A DNA stretch of 34,987 nucleotides, from the NCBI GenBank assembly GCA_945877425.1, contig CAMCRZ010000027.1, positions 1-34,987 of the forward strand, read 5' to 3'. Positions 8,041 to 16,074 of this stretch are shown one piece after another. Both the position numbers and the translations under genes were made by a program. Under the pieces are notes generated by a model. The model was not told the DNA's origin, made no database searches, and saw nothing but the letters and a program-made list of their open reading frames with translations. How positions within the stretch are numbered: the stretch's first letter is position 1; each line of letters starts with the position of its first letter. Origin of the DNA: an uncultured Treponema sp. GTDB lineage: Bacteria; Spirochaetota; Spirochaetia; Treponematales; Treponemataceae.

Positions 8041-8913
8041 TTACAAAGAGCGTTCTGCTGACTTAAGTGTGTTGAAAATCAGCATTGCAATAGTCATAGG
8101 ACCCACTCCGCCTGGAACTGGAGTTATATATGAAGCTTTTTCCTTTACAGTTTCAAATTCTACATCACCTGCAAGACGGAAACCGCTTTTCTTTGAACTG
8201 TCAGGAATTCTGTTTACGCCTACATCAATTACAACTGCACCTTCCTTTACCATATCTGCCGTAACTGTGTTAACGTGTCCGCTGGCAACAATAAGGATGT
8301 CTGCATTTTTCGTGTATTCACCGAGATTTTTCGTACCTGTGTGGCATATCGTAACTGTTGAATTAAATTCCTTACGAATCATCAAAAGAGCCATTGGTTT
8401 GCCTACAATGTTGCTTCTTCCTACAACAACGCAATTTTTTCCTGAAGTTTCAATGTTCATTTCCTTAAGCATCACTGTGATTCCGTTTGGAGTACAAGGC
8501 AAAAATCCATCTTCGCCAGTTACAAGCTTTCCTACGTTTACAGGGTGAAATCCGTCTACATCTTTTTCAGGAACGATTGCATTTGTAACTTTCTTTTCAT
8601 CAATGTGACATGGCAAAGGCAGCTGTACAAGAATACCGTGAACTGTTTTATCATTATTTAATTTGTCTATAAGTGAAAGAACTTCTTCTTCTGAAGCTGA
8701 TTCAGGCAGGATAACGCTTTTGTCTACCATTCCGGCTTCGGCTAAAGCTTTTCTTTTTCCCGTAACGTAACTTACGCTGGCAGGATTATCTCCCACTAAA
8801 ACAACGGCAAGACAAGGCTGAATACCCTTTTCGTTTAACTCCTTAACTTTAGCAGCAACATCAGATTTTACTTTTGAAGCAATAGCTTTTCCGTCAATAA
8901 TAACTGCGCTCAT
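8041..8913 (-). CDS. folD: Bifunctional methylenetetrahydrofolate dehydrogenase/cyclohydrolase
   Basis: FolD interconverts 5,10-methylene-, 5,10-methenyl- and 10-formyl-tetrahydrofolate with NADP in the cytoplasm. The 290 residues match the family. Tyr49 and Lys53 in SYVTGKRKA are the catalytic pair. [32 protein letters not shown] and the cofactor loop [13 protein letters not shown] follow in the expected order, and the C-terminal signature [17 protein letters not shown] is intact. The ATG has an AGGAAGG ribosome binding site. It heads the folD-folE2 pair and is transcribed divergently from the OmpW-like gene. I recall a similar folD/OmpW-like neighbourhood in T. pallidum (TP0732/TP0733), but did not check it. 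Confidence 0.95.
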   Translation of the reverse strand: MSAVIIDGKAIASKVKSDVAAKVKELNEKGIQPCLAVVLVGDNPASVSYVTGKRKALAEAGMVDKSVILPESASEEEVLSLIDKLNNDKTVHGILVQLPLPCHIDEKKVTNAIVPEKDVDGFHPVNVGKLVTGEDGFLPCTPNGITVMLKEMNIETSGKNCVVVGRSNIVGKPMALLMIRKEFNSTVTICHTGTKNLGEYTKNADILIVASGHVNTVTADMVKEGAVVIDVGVNRIPDSSKKSGFRLAGDVEFETVKEKASYITPVPGGVGPMTIAMLIFNTLKSAERSL

Positions 8914-9035
8914 ATTGTAACCTTCCTGACTATATATTTTTTATATGTTGAAACATCATTTAAAAAAGTGATATATTTTTTCAATCAGTTAATAATAATA
9001 ATAAAAAAAATTACAAATTACTATAGCGAGGAATC
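8914..9035. promoter_or_regulatory. Divergent AT-rich promoter region, folD / OmpW-like gene
   Basis: The 122 bases between the two divergent genes are very AT-rich, with several TATATA-like runs and four consecutive TAA/ATA triplets near 8989-9002. On the plus strand TACTAT (9019-9024) could be a -10 box and GAGG (9028-9031) the ribosome binding site. On the minus strand TATAGT precedes the AGGAAGG of folD. No confident -35 box is visible for either direction, so exact promoters are not assigned. Confidence 0.4.
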
Positions 9036-9662
9036 ATGAAACATTTAGCCCCATTAGTCTGTACATTACTTTTATGCACAATACCGGTTTATGCCCAGAA
9101 CAGTAAGGAAAACGAAAATAATTCTGACTACTTTCAGTTTGAACAGGATTCTTTCAAAACAATGGCAGGAGATCAGTACATAAAGCTTTCCCTTGGAGCA
9201 GTTGCGCCGCTTAACTTTCCTGACGTACAGAGTCTTTTTAATGACAATCACCAGCTTAGCATTGGCGGAATGGGCACTTTAGGATACCACACGTTTATTT
9301 TTGACCAGGTTGCGCTTGGTTTTGACATAGGTTTCGGCTTTAACGTTACAATAGGAAGCCACATTTTCAATTACGTTCCTATTCTTGCTTCAATAACATG
9401 GCAGCCTTCATGGAAAAGATTTGAATTTCCCCTTACCATGAACATTGGCGGTGCATGGGAAGCTTACAACAACTACAATTATTTTCCAGGCTTAGTTTTA
9501 AAACCTGAAGCAGGCATTCATTACAGGATTGCAGAAAACTGGTCTGCCGGCGCTGAAGTTGCCTATATGTTCATGCCGCAGTTCTGCAAGCTTTACGATA
9601 AGGGAGAAAATTTTTACGGACAGTTTATGACTGTTTCTGTAGCAGCCCGCTATTATTTCTAA
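9036..9662 (+). CDS. OmpW/OprG-like outer-membrane beta-barrel (TP0733-type)
   Basis: This 208-residue protein has a signal peptide (MKHLAPLVCTLLLCTIPVYA, cleavage before QN). A short acidic linker follows, then a run of alternating hydrophobic/aromatic strands such as YIKLSLGAVAPLNF, VALGFDIGFGF and MTVSVAARYYF. The terminal Tyr-Tyr-Phe is the usual barrel-assembly signal. Size and pattern suit an eight-stranded OmpW-type barrel, which in other bacteria allows passage of small hydrophobic molecules. The resemblance to the T. pallidum TP0733 family is by memory of its layout. The lipoprotein gene follows after 14 bases, so the two are probably cotranscribed. Confidence 0.8.
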   Translation: MKHLAPLVCTLLLCTIPVYAQNSKENENNSDYFQFEQDSFKTMAGDQYIKLSLGAVAPLNFPDVQSLFNDNHQLSIGGMGTLGYHTFIFDQVALGFDIGFGFNVTIGSHIFNYVPILASITWQPSWKRFEFPLTMNIGGAWEAYNNYNYFPGLVLKPEAGIHYRIAENWSAGAEVAYMFMPQFCKLYDKGENFYGQFMTVSVAARYYF

Positions 9663-9676
9663 TTTCTGGAGTTAAA

Positions 9677-10927
9677 ATGAAAAAGTTATTTAAATATATT
9701 TTTGCTTCTGCACTTTCGCTTTCGGCACTCTGCCTTACTTCATGTCATGACAGCATTTACGAAGAGATAAACAAGGAAGTTAAACTTGAATCATGGGGAA
9801 TAAACGGCGACATTTATTCAATCATCCGTGCAGGAGATTACATTTATCTTTCAAACGGAAAAATTTACTATAAGACAAACAAGCCAAGCACGGAAACTGG
9901 TCTTCAAAACAGGCAGTGGCACAAAACAAATACGCCTTCAACTTACGCAATTGATTACGTTCCTGCTACAACAAATTACATTGCTTCAGATTCAGACTAC
10001 ATTTATGCACTTACACTTTTCTGGTACGAAAATTCAAGCGGCGTAAATAAAATCAAATACAGAAAAATCTATGCTGCAGAAATTCCTACAAATCCATCAA
10101 GCGGTCTTTCATGGCAAGAAATAGACTGTACTTCAATTTCAGCAACTACATCTTCCAACATAAGGATTATTTTCGACAATCAGGCTGTAGAAAGTGCAGA
10201 CAGAGCAGCTTACGTAAATCTTTACAGTGATGATGACGAGGCATTCCATGTTTACAAATTAAACGGCACAAACCAGCCCCAGCTTATTCCTGACGGAACA
10301 AACGGCACCGGTTCAGACACAATTTCCGCAGTTTACTTCCCGAAAAACGGACAGACTTATTTCAGCGGTTACTACACTATGACTGCCAATGACGAATACA
10401 TTTACTACACTACAACTACAACTAATTCTTCCAACAGAGTTTCTACTGATTCAAAAATTTATCGTGCAAACGGTTACGGAACATACACATCATCAGGAAG
10501 TGAAATAACAGGCTTTACTCTTGATTCAGAAGCAGCAGTTTCTACAAGTTGTGATGCCAGCGGAATTCTTTCTCTTGCCGTTACAAAAAATTATCTGCTC
10601 GTAGGTTCAACTTCAGGGCTTCACAGAGTAGTTCTTTCTTCAACAGGTGATTCAACTTCCATCGATAAAATTCCGTACACAAAATGTGCTGCATTCCCAA
10701 GCCAGAATAACGGCGAGTCAATTATTACAGAATATTGTTTCAAAGTTTTTGTTCTTAATCCTGACTTAAACGAAAGCGAAGGTGACGAATACTGCACTTC
10801 AACTATTTACGGTTCTGTAAGCGGTTCTTCAGACAGCTGGGACGAAACCGGACTTTACGCTTATTATCCTGGAAGAGGCAAATGGAACAGAGACGGCACT
10901 TCAAATACATCATCTAACGGAAACTGA
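9677..10927 (+). CDS. Lipoprotein of unknown function, possible beta-propeller
   Basis: The N-terminus is a lipoprotein signal with the lipobox LTSC, so Cys23 would be lipidated. The mature part is rich in Ser, Thr, Tyr and Asn and has no membrane helix. Short recurring segments such as DIYSIIRAGDYIYLSNGKIYY, here shortened as DYIYLS, SDYIYALT and DEYIYYTT at fairly even intervals, suggest blades of a beta-propeller. The C-terminus is low complexity (SNTSSNGN). A GGAG ribosome binding site precedes the ATG. It is paired with the upstream outer-membrane barrel, suggesting a partner or accessory role, which is inference. I do not recognise a named family with confidence. Confidence 0.75.
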   Translation: MKKLFKYIFASALSLSALCLTSCHDSIYEEINKEVKLESWGINGDIYSIIRAGDYIYLSNGKIYYKTNKPSTETGLQNRQWHKTNTPSTYAIDYVPATTNYIASDSDYIYALTLFWYENSSGVNKIKYRKIYAAEIPTNPSSGLSWQEIDCTSISATTSSNIRIIFDNQAVESADRAAYVNLYSDDDEAFHVYKLNGTNQPQLIPDGTNGTGSDTISAVYFPKNGQTYFSGYYTMTANDEYIYYTTTTTNSSNRVSTDSKIYRANGYGTYTSSGSEITGFTLDSEAAVSTSCDASGILSLAVTKNYLLVGSTSGLHRVVLSSTGDSTSIDKIPYTKCAAFPSQNNGESIITEYCFKVFVLNPDLNESEGDEYCTSTIYGSVSGSSDSWDETGLYAYYPGRGKWNRDGTSNTSSNGN

Positions 10928-10941
10928 TTTTCCCCAGACAA

Positions 10942-13350
10942 ATGAGTGACTTATTCGACAATCCATCTGATAAATTTTCTCATGAACCTTTAGCCGCAAG
11001 AATGAGACCTAAAACTTTAGATGAATATGTGGGACAAGATCACATTGTGGGAAAAGGCAGGCTTTTGCGCAGGGCAATTGCAGCAGATCAGCTTACATCA
11101 GTTATTTTTTACGGTCCGCCTGGAACTGGAAAAACTACACTTGCAAGAGTTATAGCAAATCACACTTCATCAGCATTCATTACTTTAAATGCAGTTCTTA
11201 CAGGTGTGGCTGATATTCGCGGAGCAATTTCAAATGCGGAAGATCAGCGGAAACTTTACAACAGAAAGACAATCCTTTTTGTAGATGAAGTTCACCGGTG
11301 GAATAAAAGCCAGCAGGATGCACTTTTGCCTTGGGTTGAAAACGGCACTATCATTTTAATTGGCGCAACTACGGAAAATCCGTTTTTTGAAGTAAACAAA
11401 GCTCTCGTTTCAAGAAGCCGTGTTTTTCAGTTAAAGCCTTTGACGAAAGATGATTTACTTAAGGCAGCAAATCAGGCACTTAAAAACAAAGAACGTGGCT
11501 ACGGAAATTTCAACGTTACTTTTGAAGAAGGTGCTCTTGAACATTTAGTTGAAACTGCAAACGGAGACTGCCGGTCTTTGCTTAATGCCCTTGAACTTGC
11601 CGTTGAGACTACACCTGAAAAATGGCCGCCTGCTTACGGAGAAGAAATTTACATCAGCAAGGAAACTGCCGAAGAATCAATTCAGAAAAAAGTTGTACTT
11701 TACGACAGGGACGGAGATTATCACTACGACATAATCAGTGCATTTATAAAAAGCCTGAGAGGACGTGATCCTGATGCTGCATGTTACTGGCTGGCACGAA
11801 TGGTAAAAGCCGGAGAAGATCCTCACTTTATTTTCAGAAGAATGTTGATTTCTGCCTGCGAAGATACGGGACTTGCTGATCCAAACGCAATAACTGTTGT
11901 AGAAAACTGTGCCGCTGCATTTGACAGAGTGGGACTTCCTGAAGGAAGATATTTTCTTGCCCACGCTGCGCTTTATCTTTCAACTGCACCAAAGTCAAAT
12001 TCAAGCATGGCATTTTTTGATGCACTTCATTCTGTGGAAACTCAGGATGCTGACGTTCCAAATCATTTAAAAGATTCCAGCCGTGATGCAGAAGGTTTCG
12101 GTCATGGAACAGGTTATATGTACCCTCACGCTTACAAAGACCATTGGGTTGCACAGCAGTATCTTCCGGGAAACTTAACGGGAAAAGTTTTTTACAATCC
12201 TTCAACTCAAGGTTATGAAGCAAAAATCCGTGACGAAGTTTTAAGCCGCAGGGAAATTCAAATTGCAACTTTACTTGAAGAAGAGTACAAAAATTTTTCT
12301 GAAAACACTCACTTAAAAAATGAACATCAGCGTTCTGCTACAGCAAAAAGTTGTGCCGACACTTTAAGCCAGTGGTGGCTGGACAAACATTCCCAGTGGT
12401 TTAAGCCTAAAGAAGAAAACCTTACTTACTCGCCTGAAAATAAAAAAACAAATGCACTTCTGGACAAAGCAGAGCGTTCCTGGCGGGCCCGTCTTGATTC
12501 AAACAAAGCACAGCTTCTTTTTGAAATACGCAATGAACTTGAATACCAGGCTGAACTTCTCCGTCATCACCGCTGCCTTGTGTGGAATGCTGACGATGCA
12601 CTTTTACTTTTTGACTTGCAGAGAAAAACTCCTGAAGGGGCAGTTTGCGGAGTATGCCGTTCTCAAAAAGGAATGGAAATTCTAAGCCAGTACAGCAGGA
12701 CACTAGATTTAGTTGAACAGAACATTCTTGTGCAGGCAGAAGGAAATTTTCAGCAGGACAATGCATTTTGCCTTACGCTGAAAAAAATTCCCCAGATGAT
12801 TTTTGACCGCATTTTTTTCAGAGACATTTTTTCTTCAAAAGAAGAAATTAAAAATACAGCTTTAATTTTAAACAATGCAAAAAACTTTTTCAGCAGCAAT
12901 GTTGTAATTTTAATAGCACAACGCATTCCATGTTACGGACAAAAGATAAGTTCGCTTTTTGAACAGCAGGTTTTTCTTTCCGAAAATGAAAAAAAAGAAT
13001 GTGCTCCTTTAATTGAAAAACTTAAACTCTGCGACGAAGATTTTTTTACAGACAGCAGTTCTTCTCTTTTTAACTGGAACGAAAATTCCATTAAAGAAAT
13101 TTTTCAACAGGAAAATTTTGAAGTAAAAGTTAAATTGGAAAGCCTTACGGAAAAGCGCCGCCTTTCAAAAGAAGAAATTGCAAAATGGTTTGACACGCAC
13201 AATTCAGCTTACGGAAAAAAAGCCGCATCTTATCTTTCTGAAAATGAAATTGAAAAGCTTTCATCTGTTTTACTTAATGCAGCCGCAAGACAGACATTCA
13301 GCTGGAAAAATTCCATGGCTTTTATTCAATTGAAAATAAACTCATTCTAG
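10942..13350 (+). CDS. rarA: RarA/MgsA clamp-loader-like AAA+ ATPase with C-terminal extra domain
   Basis: Residues 1-440 are a complete RarA, which acts at stalled replication forks. They include Walker A GPPGTGKT (58-65), Walker B ILFVDEVH (111-118), sensor GATTENP (141-147), arginine finger SRSR (157-160) and the tetramerisation region ending near SRRE. Typical RarA stops here, but this protein continues for about 360 residues. The extension has a helical linker (440-540), then a region resembling a class I methyltransferase fold: a strand at CLVWNADDALLLFDL, a second at GAVCGVCRS, FDRIFF near 621-626 and NVVILIAQ near 653-660. The glycine-rich SAM loop is poorly kept. I recall RarA/'unknown domain' fusions in cyanobacteria and spirochaetes. 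There is no clear ribosome binding site; the start lies 14 bases after the lipoprotein stop. Confidence 0.9.
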   Translation: MSDLFDNPSDKFSHEPLAARMRPKTLDEYVGQDHIVGKGRLLRRAIAADQLTSVIFYGPPGTGKTTLARVIANHTSSAFITLNAVLTGVADIRGAISNAEDQRKLYNRKTILFVDEVHRWNKSQQDALLPWVENGTIILIGATTENPFFEVNKALVSRSRVFQLKPLTKDDLLKAANQALKNKERGYGNFNVTFEEGALEHLVETANGDCRSLLNALELAVETTPEKWPPAYGEEIYISKETAEESIQKKVVLYDRDGDYHYDIISAFIKSLRGRDPDAACYWLARMVKAGEDPHFIFRRMLISACEDTGLADPNAITVVENCAAAFDRVGLPEGRYFLAHAALYLSTAPKSNSSMAFFDALHSVETQDADVPNHLKDSSRDAEGFGHGTGYMYPHAYKDHWVAQQYLPGNLTGKVFYNPSTQGYEAKIRDEVLSRREIQIATLLEEEYKNFSENTHLKNEHQRSATAKSCADTLSQWWLDKHSQWFKPKEENLTYSPENKKTNALLDKAERSWRARLDSNKAQLLFEIRNELEYQAELLRHHRCLVWNADDALLLFDLQRKTPEGAVCGVCRSQKGMEILSQYSRTLDLVEQNILVQAEGNFQQDNAFCLTLKKIPQMIFDRIFFRDIFSSKEEIKNTALILNNAKNFFSSNVVILIAQRIPCYGQKISSLFEQQVFLSENEKKECAPLIEKLKLCDEDFFTDSSSSLFNWNENSIKEIFQQENFEVKVKLESLTEKRRLSKEEIAKWFDTHNSAYGKKAASYLSENEIEKLSSVLLNAAARQTFSWKNSMAFIQLKINSF

Positions 13351-13450
13351 TGTAAAATTATTATGCTTTTTTTAAAAGCTTAGTTTGCGTTGCAGACTTT
13401 CTTATCACAGCGCTTCACTTTAGAAGCAGAAGAAATTCATAGGAGAAAAA

Positions 13451-14083
13451 ATGAACTTTATTTTTTTAGGACCACCAGGAGCAGGCAAAGGAACATTGGC
13501 AGCACAAGTTGCAGAAGAATACAAGATTCCTCAAATTTCTACAGGAGATATTTTCAGAGAAAATATTAAAAATCAGACTGAACTTGGAAAAAAAGTTAAG
13601 GCTATAATGGACGCAGGCGGACTCGTAAGCGATGACGTTGTTCTTGAAATTGTTGAAGACCGCCTTAAGAAAGATGACTGCAAAAACGGTTTTATTCTTG
13701 ACGGATTTCCACGGACAATTCCACAGGCACAGGCTTTTGAAAAACTTGGCATTCCTGTTCAGGTTGTAAATTTTGAAGTTGAAAATCAGCTTATTATAGA
13801 CAGACTTTCTAACCGCAGAGTTTGCAAAGAGTGTAAGGCAAACTACAACGTAAAATTCCTTCCTCCAAAAGTTGAAGGCAAGTGCGACAAATGCGGCGGC
13901 GAACTTTTCACAAGAGAAGATGACAAGCTTGAATCAATTACACACCGCCTTGAAGTTTACCGCAAGGAAACAGAGCCGCTTATTGATTTCTACAGGAACT
14001 TAAACAAAATGACAGACATCAATTCCGGCCGTGATTCTTCTGAAGTTCTCGTTGATTTTAAAAAACTTTTCCCGGCAAAATAA
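13451..14083 (+). CDS. adk: Adenylate kinase
   Basis: This enzyme interconverts ATP + AMP and 2 ADP in the cytoplasm. The P-loop is GPPGAGKGT (7-15), the AMP-binding STGD segment lies at 30-33, and DGFPRT at 84-89. The long LID domain carries Cys125, Cys128, Cys145 and Cys148, the four-Cys zinc form. Length (210) is normal. The ATG is preceded by AGGAG. A strong stem-loop follows at 14092-14129. The 100 bases upstream show no promoter I would defend. Confidence 0.95.
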   Translation: MNFIFLGPPGAGKGTLAAQVAEEYKIPQISTGDIFRENIKNQTELGKKVKAIMDAGGLVSDDVVLEIVEDRLKKDDCKNGFILDGFPRTIPQAQAFEKLGIPVQVVNFEVENQLIIDRLSNRRVCKECKANYNVKFLPPKVEGKCDKCGGELFTREDDKLESITHRLEVYRKETEPLIDFYRNLNKMTDINSGRDSSEVLVDFKKLFPAK

Positions 14084-14091
14084 TTTAACTG

Positions 14092-14129
14092 ACAGAACAG
14101 GCTTTATAATTTCGTAAAGTTTGTTCTGT
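14092..14129 (+). terminator. 15-bp stem-loop after adk, abutting the carD promoter
   Basis: ACAGAACAGGCTTTA (14092-14106) pairs with TAAAGTTTGTTCTGT (14115-14129) through 15 positions, two of them G-T, around the loop TAATTTCG. It starts eight bases after the adk stop, so a terminator is likely. The T-run after it is only three bases. The carD -35 box begins at the very next base, so the same dyad could alternatively be a binding site. Confidence 0.65.
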
Positions 14130-14158
14130 TTGAAACTGAATGAAATTTGTGATATAAT
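14130..14158 (+). promoter_or_regulatory. Near-consensus promoter of carD, leaderless
   Basis: TTGAAA (14130-14135), a 17-base spacer and a perfect TATAAT (14153-14158) are followed by six bases and then the ATG of carD. The expected transcription start coincides with the A of the start codon, and no Shine-Dalgarno exists. Confidence 0.75.
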
Positions 14159-14164
14159 ATAACT

Positions 14165-14791
14165 ATGGCTAAACCAAAAACAGAATTTGCAATTAATCAA
14201 AAAATCGTATACCCAAGTCAGGGTGTTGGAAAAATCACTGAAATTTTTAAGAAAGAGTTTAAAGGCGAACTTGTTTATTATTATAAGATTTACCTTGATG
14301 TTTCAGAGATGTATGTTATGGTTCCTGTTGCAAACGCAGCAGCTTTAGGAATAAGGGCAATTGTTTCTGCAGAAGAAGCACAGAGAGCCCTTGACCTTAT
14401 TGGAGAAGATTTTGAAACTCCAACTTCAGACTGGAAATTAAGATATCAGCAAAACCTTGATCTTCTTAAAAGCGGTACGGTTGAAGACATTGCTTCTATT
14501 GTAAGATGCCTTTATCAGCGTTCAAAAGTAAAGGAACTTCCTATTCTTGAGCGCAAACTTTATGACAATGCAAAAAAACTTCTTGAAGACGAAATTTCTG
14601 ATGCAATGGGAATTTCCACAGAAGAAGTAGAAGCATTACTTCACGCCAAGCTTGAACCGCTGGGACTTAAAGTAGAAAAGAAACCTGCTTATCCTGAAGA
14701 AGATGATGAAGACGACGAGTTTGGTGATGACATTGCTTCTGACAAAAACGATTCAGATGACAGCGATGACTCAGACGACGGTGATGACTGA
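14165..14791 (+). CDS. carD: CarD/CdnL family RNA polymerase-binding regulator
   Basis: CarD proteins bind the RNA polymerase beta subunit and stabilise open promoter complexes, especially at rRNA and housekeeping promoters. Residues 8-75 form the RNA polymerase-interacting domain, with the signature VYPSQGVGKITEI. A helical DNA-binding domain follows (about 80-170). The last ~30 residues are an extreme Asp/Glu/Ser tail with repeated DSDD units, longer than in most CarD proteins and of unknown role. The gene has its own promoter ending six bases before the ATG, so its mRNA is probably leaderless. The end overlaps the start of ispDF by eight bases. Confidence 0.92.
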   Translation: MAKPKTEFAINQKIVYPSQGVGKITEIFKKEFKGELVYYYKIYLDVSEMYVMVPVANAAALGIRAIVSAEEAQRALDLIGEDFETPTSDWKLRYQQNLDLLKSGTVEDIASIVRCLYQRSKVKELPILERKLYDNAKKLLEDEISDAMGISTEEVEALLHAKLEPLGLKVEKKPAYPEEDDEDDEFGDDIASDKNDSDDSDDSDDGDD

Positions 14792-15989
14792 TAGCGAAAA
14801 GGTCTTTATACTTATTCTTGCAGCTGCCGGTTCTTCTACACGAATGGGAACTGGCACTAAAAAAGAATACCTGCCTTTAGAAAATTCTACAGTTCTTGCT
14901 ACTGCAGCAAAAGCTTTTCTTAACGCAATTCCTTTAAAACATCTTATCATAACAGTTCCGGAAGACGGCGAAAGTTCTGCCCGAAAAGCCCTCTTTTCAG
15001 ATTTCTCTATGAACAGTTTGCTTAAAAACGTTACCCTTACTTTTTGTCAGGGCGGCGATACAAGGCAAAGTTCTGTGTTCAAGGCTTTGCAAAATGCATC
15101 TTCCCTTTTAACTGAAACTGAAAAATCAAAGGCTGTAGTTTTAATTCACGACGGAGCAAGGCCATTTGTTACTAAGGAAATTATTCTTGAAACGACACAG
15201 GCTGCAGTCAAGTTTGGAGCAGCAGTGCCGGCACTTACTCCGGTAGACACACAAAAAGAAATAAATTCTGACAATACAATCAGCCGTCACCTTTTAAGAA
15301 AAAATCTTTGTGCAGTACAGACGCCTCAGGTTTTTTTATTCGAACCGCTTTTAAAATGCCACAGTAAGGCAGCCCTTACAGAAAAAGAATATACTGACGA
15401 CACACAAATATGGGACGACTTTCCGGAATTCACTGAAAACAAAAAAGTTAAAGTTGTAAAAGGAAATCCCTGCAACAAAAAAATCACCTATAAAGAAGAT
15501 TTGGAAATTAAAAAAATGATTCGCATTGGATTAGGAACTGATTTTCACAAACTTGCTGAAGGAAGAAAATTTTTTCTTGGCGGACTGGAAATTCCCTGCA
15601 TCAAAGGAGAAGTTGCTCACTCAGACGGCGACGTGCTGCTTCATGCCATAACAGATGCACTTCTTGGTGCCAGCGGACTTGGAGACATAGGTTCTTACTT
15701 TCCGCCGGAAGATTTAAAGTGGAAAGATGCATCTTCTTCTTTTTTAATTCAGACTGTCTGGAAAGACGTAAAGGAAAAAGGCTGGTCTTTGGTAAATATG
15801 GATTGTGTTGTAGAAACCGAACTTCCGAAACTTCTGCCATGGAGAGAAAAAATAATTGCCTCTATTGCAGAAATTCTGAATGTGGAAAAAGACCGTATTT
15901 TTGTAAAAGCCAAAACTAACGAAAAATCAGACAGTGTGGGAAAAGGTGAAGCCATAAAGGCATACTGCACTTGTCTTCTTGAAAAATAA
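14784..15989 (+). CDS. ispDF: Bifunctional IspD-IspF fusion, MEP isoprenoid pathway
   Basis: The protein joins two enzymes of the non-mevalonate pathway. Residues 1-235 are MEP cytidylyltransferase (IspD), with LAAAGSSTRMGTGTKKEYLPL, shortened here to the CTP-binding loop AAAGSSTRMG, and HDGARPFV at 122-129. Residues 245-401 are MECDP synthase (IspF): GLGTDFHKL gives metal ligands Asp253 and His255, and HSDGDVLLHAI includes His287. Fused ispDF occurs in several bacterial lineages. The frame is open 27 codons further upstream, but that part is carD DNA read out of frame. The ATG at 14784 starts MTDSEKVFILILAAAG, a normal IspD N-terminus. The eight-base overlap with carD suggests coupled translation. 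IspE is not in the window. Confidence 0.93.
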   Translation: MTDSEKVFILILAAAGSSTRMGTGTKKEYLPLENSTVLATAAKAFLNAIPLKHLIITVPEDGESSARKALFSDFSMNSLLKNVTLTFCQGGDTRQSSVFKALQNASSLLTETEKSKAVVLIHDGARPFVTKEIILETTQAAVKFGAAVPALTPVDTQKEINSDNTISRHLLRKNLCAVQTPQVFLFEPLLKCHSKAALTEKEYTDDTQIWDDFPEFTENKKVKVVKGNPCNKKITYKEDLEIKKMIRIGLGTDFHKLAEGRKFFLGGLEIPCIKGEVAHSDGDVLLHAITDALLGASGLGDIGSYFPPEDLKWKDASSSFLIQTVWKDVKEKGWSLVNMDCVVETELPKLLPWREKIIASIAEILNVEKDRIFVKAKTNEKSDSVGKGEAIKAYCTCLLEK

Positions 15990-16074
15990 AATCCTGAATA
16001 TAAAGCATTTTCTTCAATACTTTACACTCAAGATTTAAATAAATCAGCTGCAGTTGTTCAATAAATCAGGGAAA

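Noticed and set aside
8069..8548. 159-residue plus-strand frame opposite folD
   Set aside because: It is an antisense shadow of an intact, well-conserved folD.
14703..14783. Longer N-terminus for IspDF
   Set aside because: The extra 27 residues are the acidic carD tail read in another frame, rich in Met/Thr, and precede a normal IspD start.
15990..16074. Terminator between convergent ispDF and SpiroCoCo genes
   Set aside because: No stem longer than five bases with a T-run is visible in the 85-base gap.
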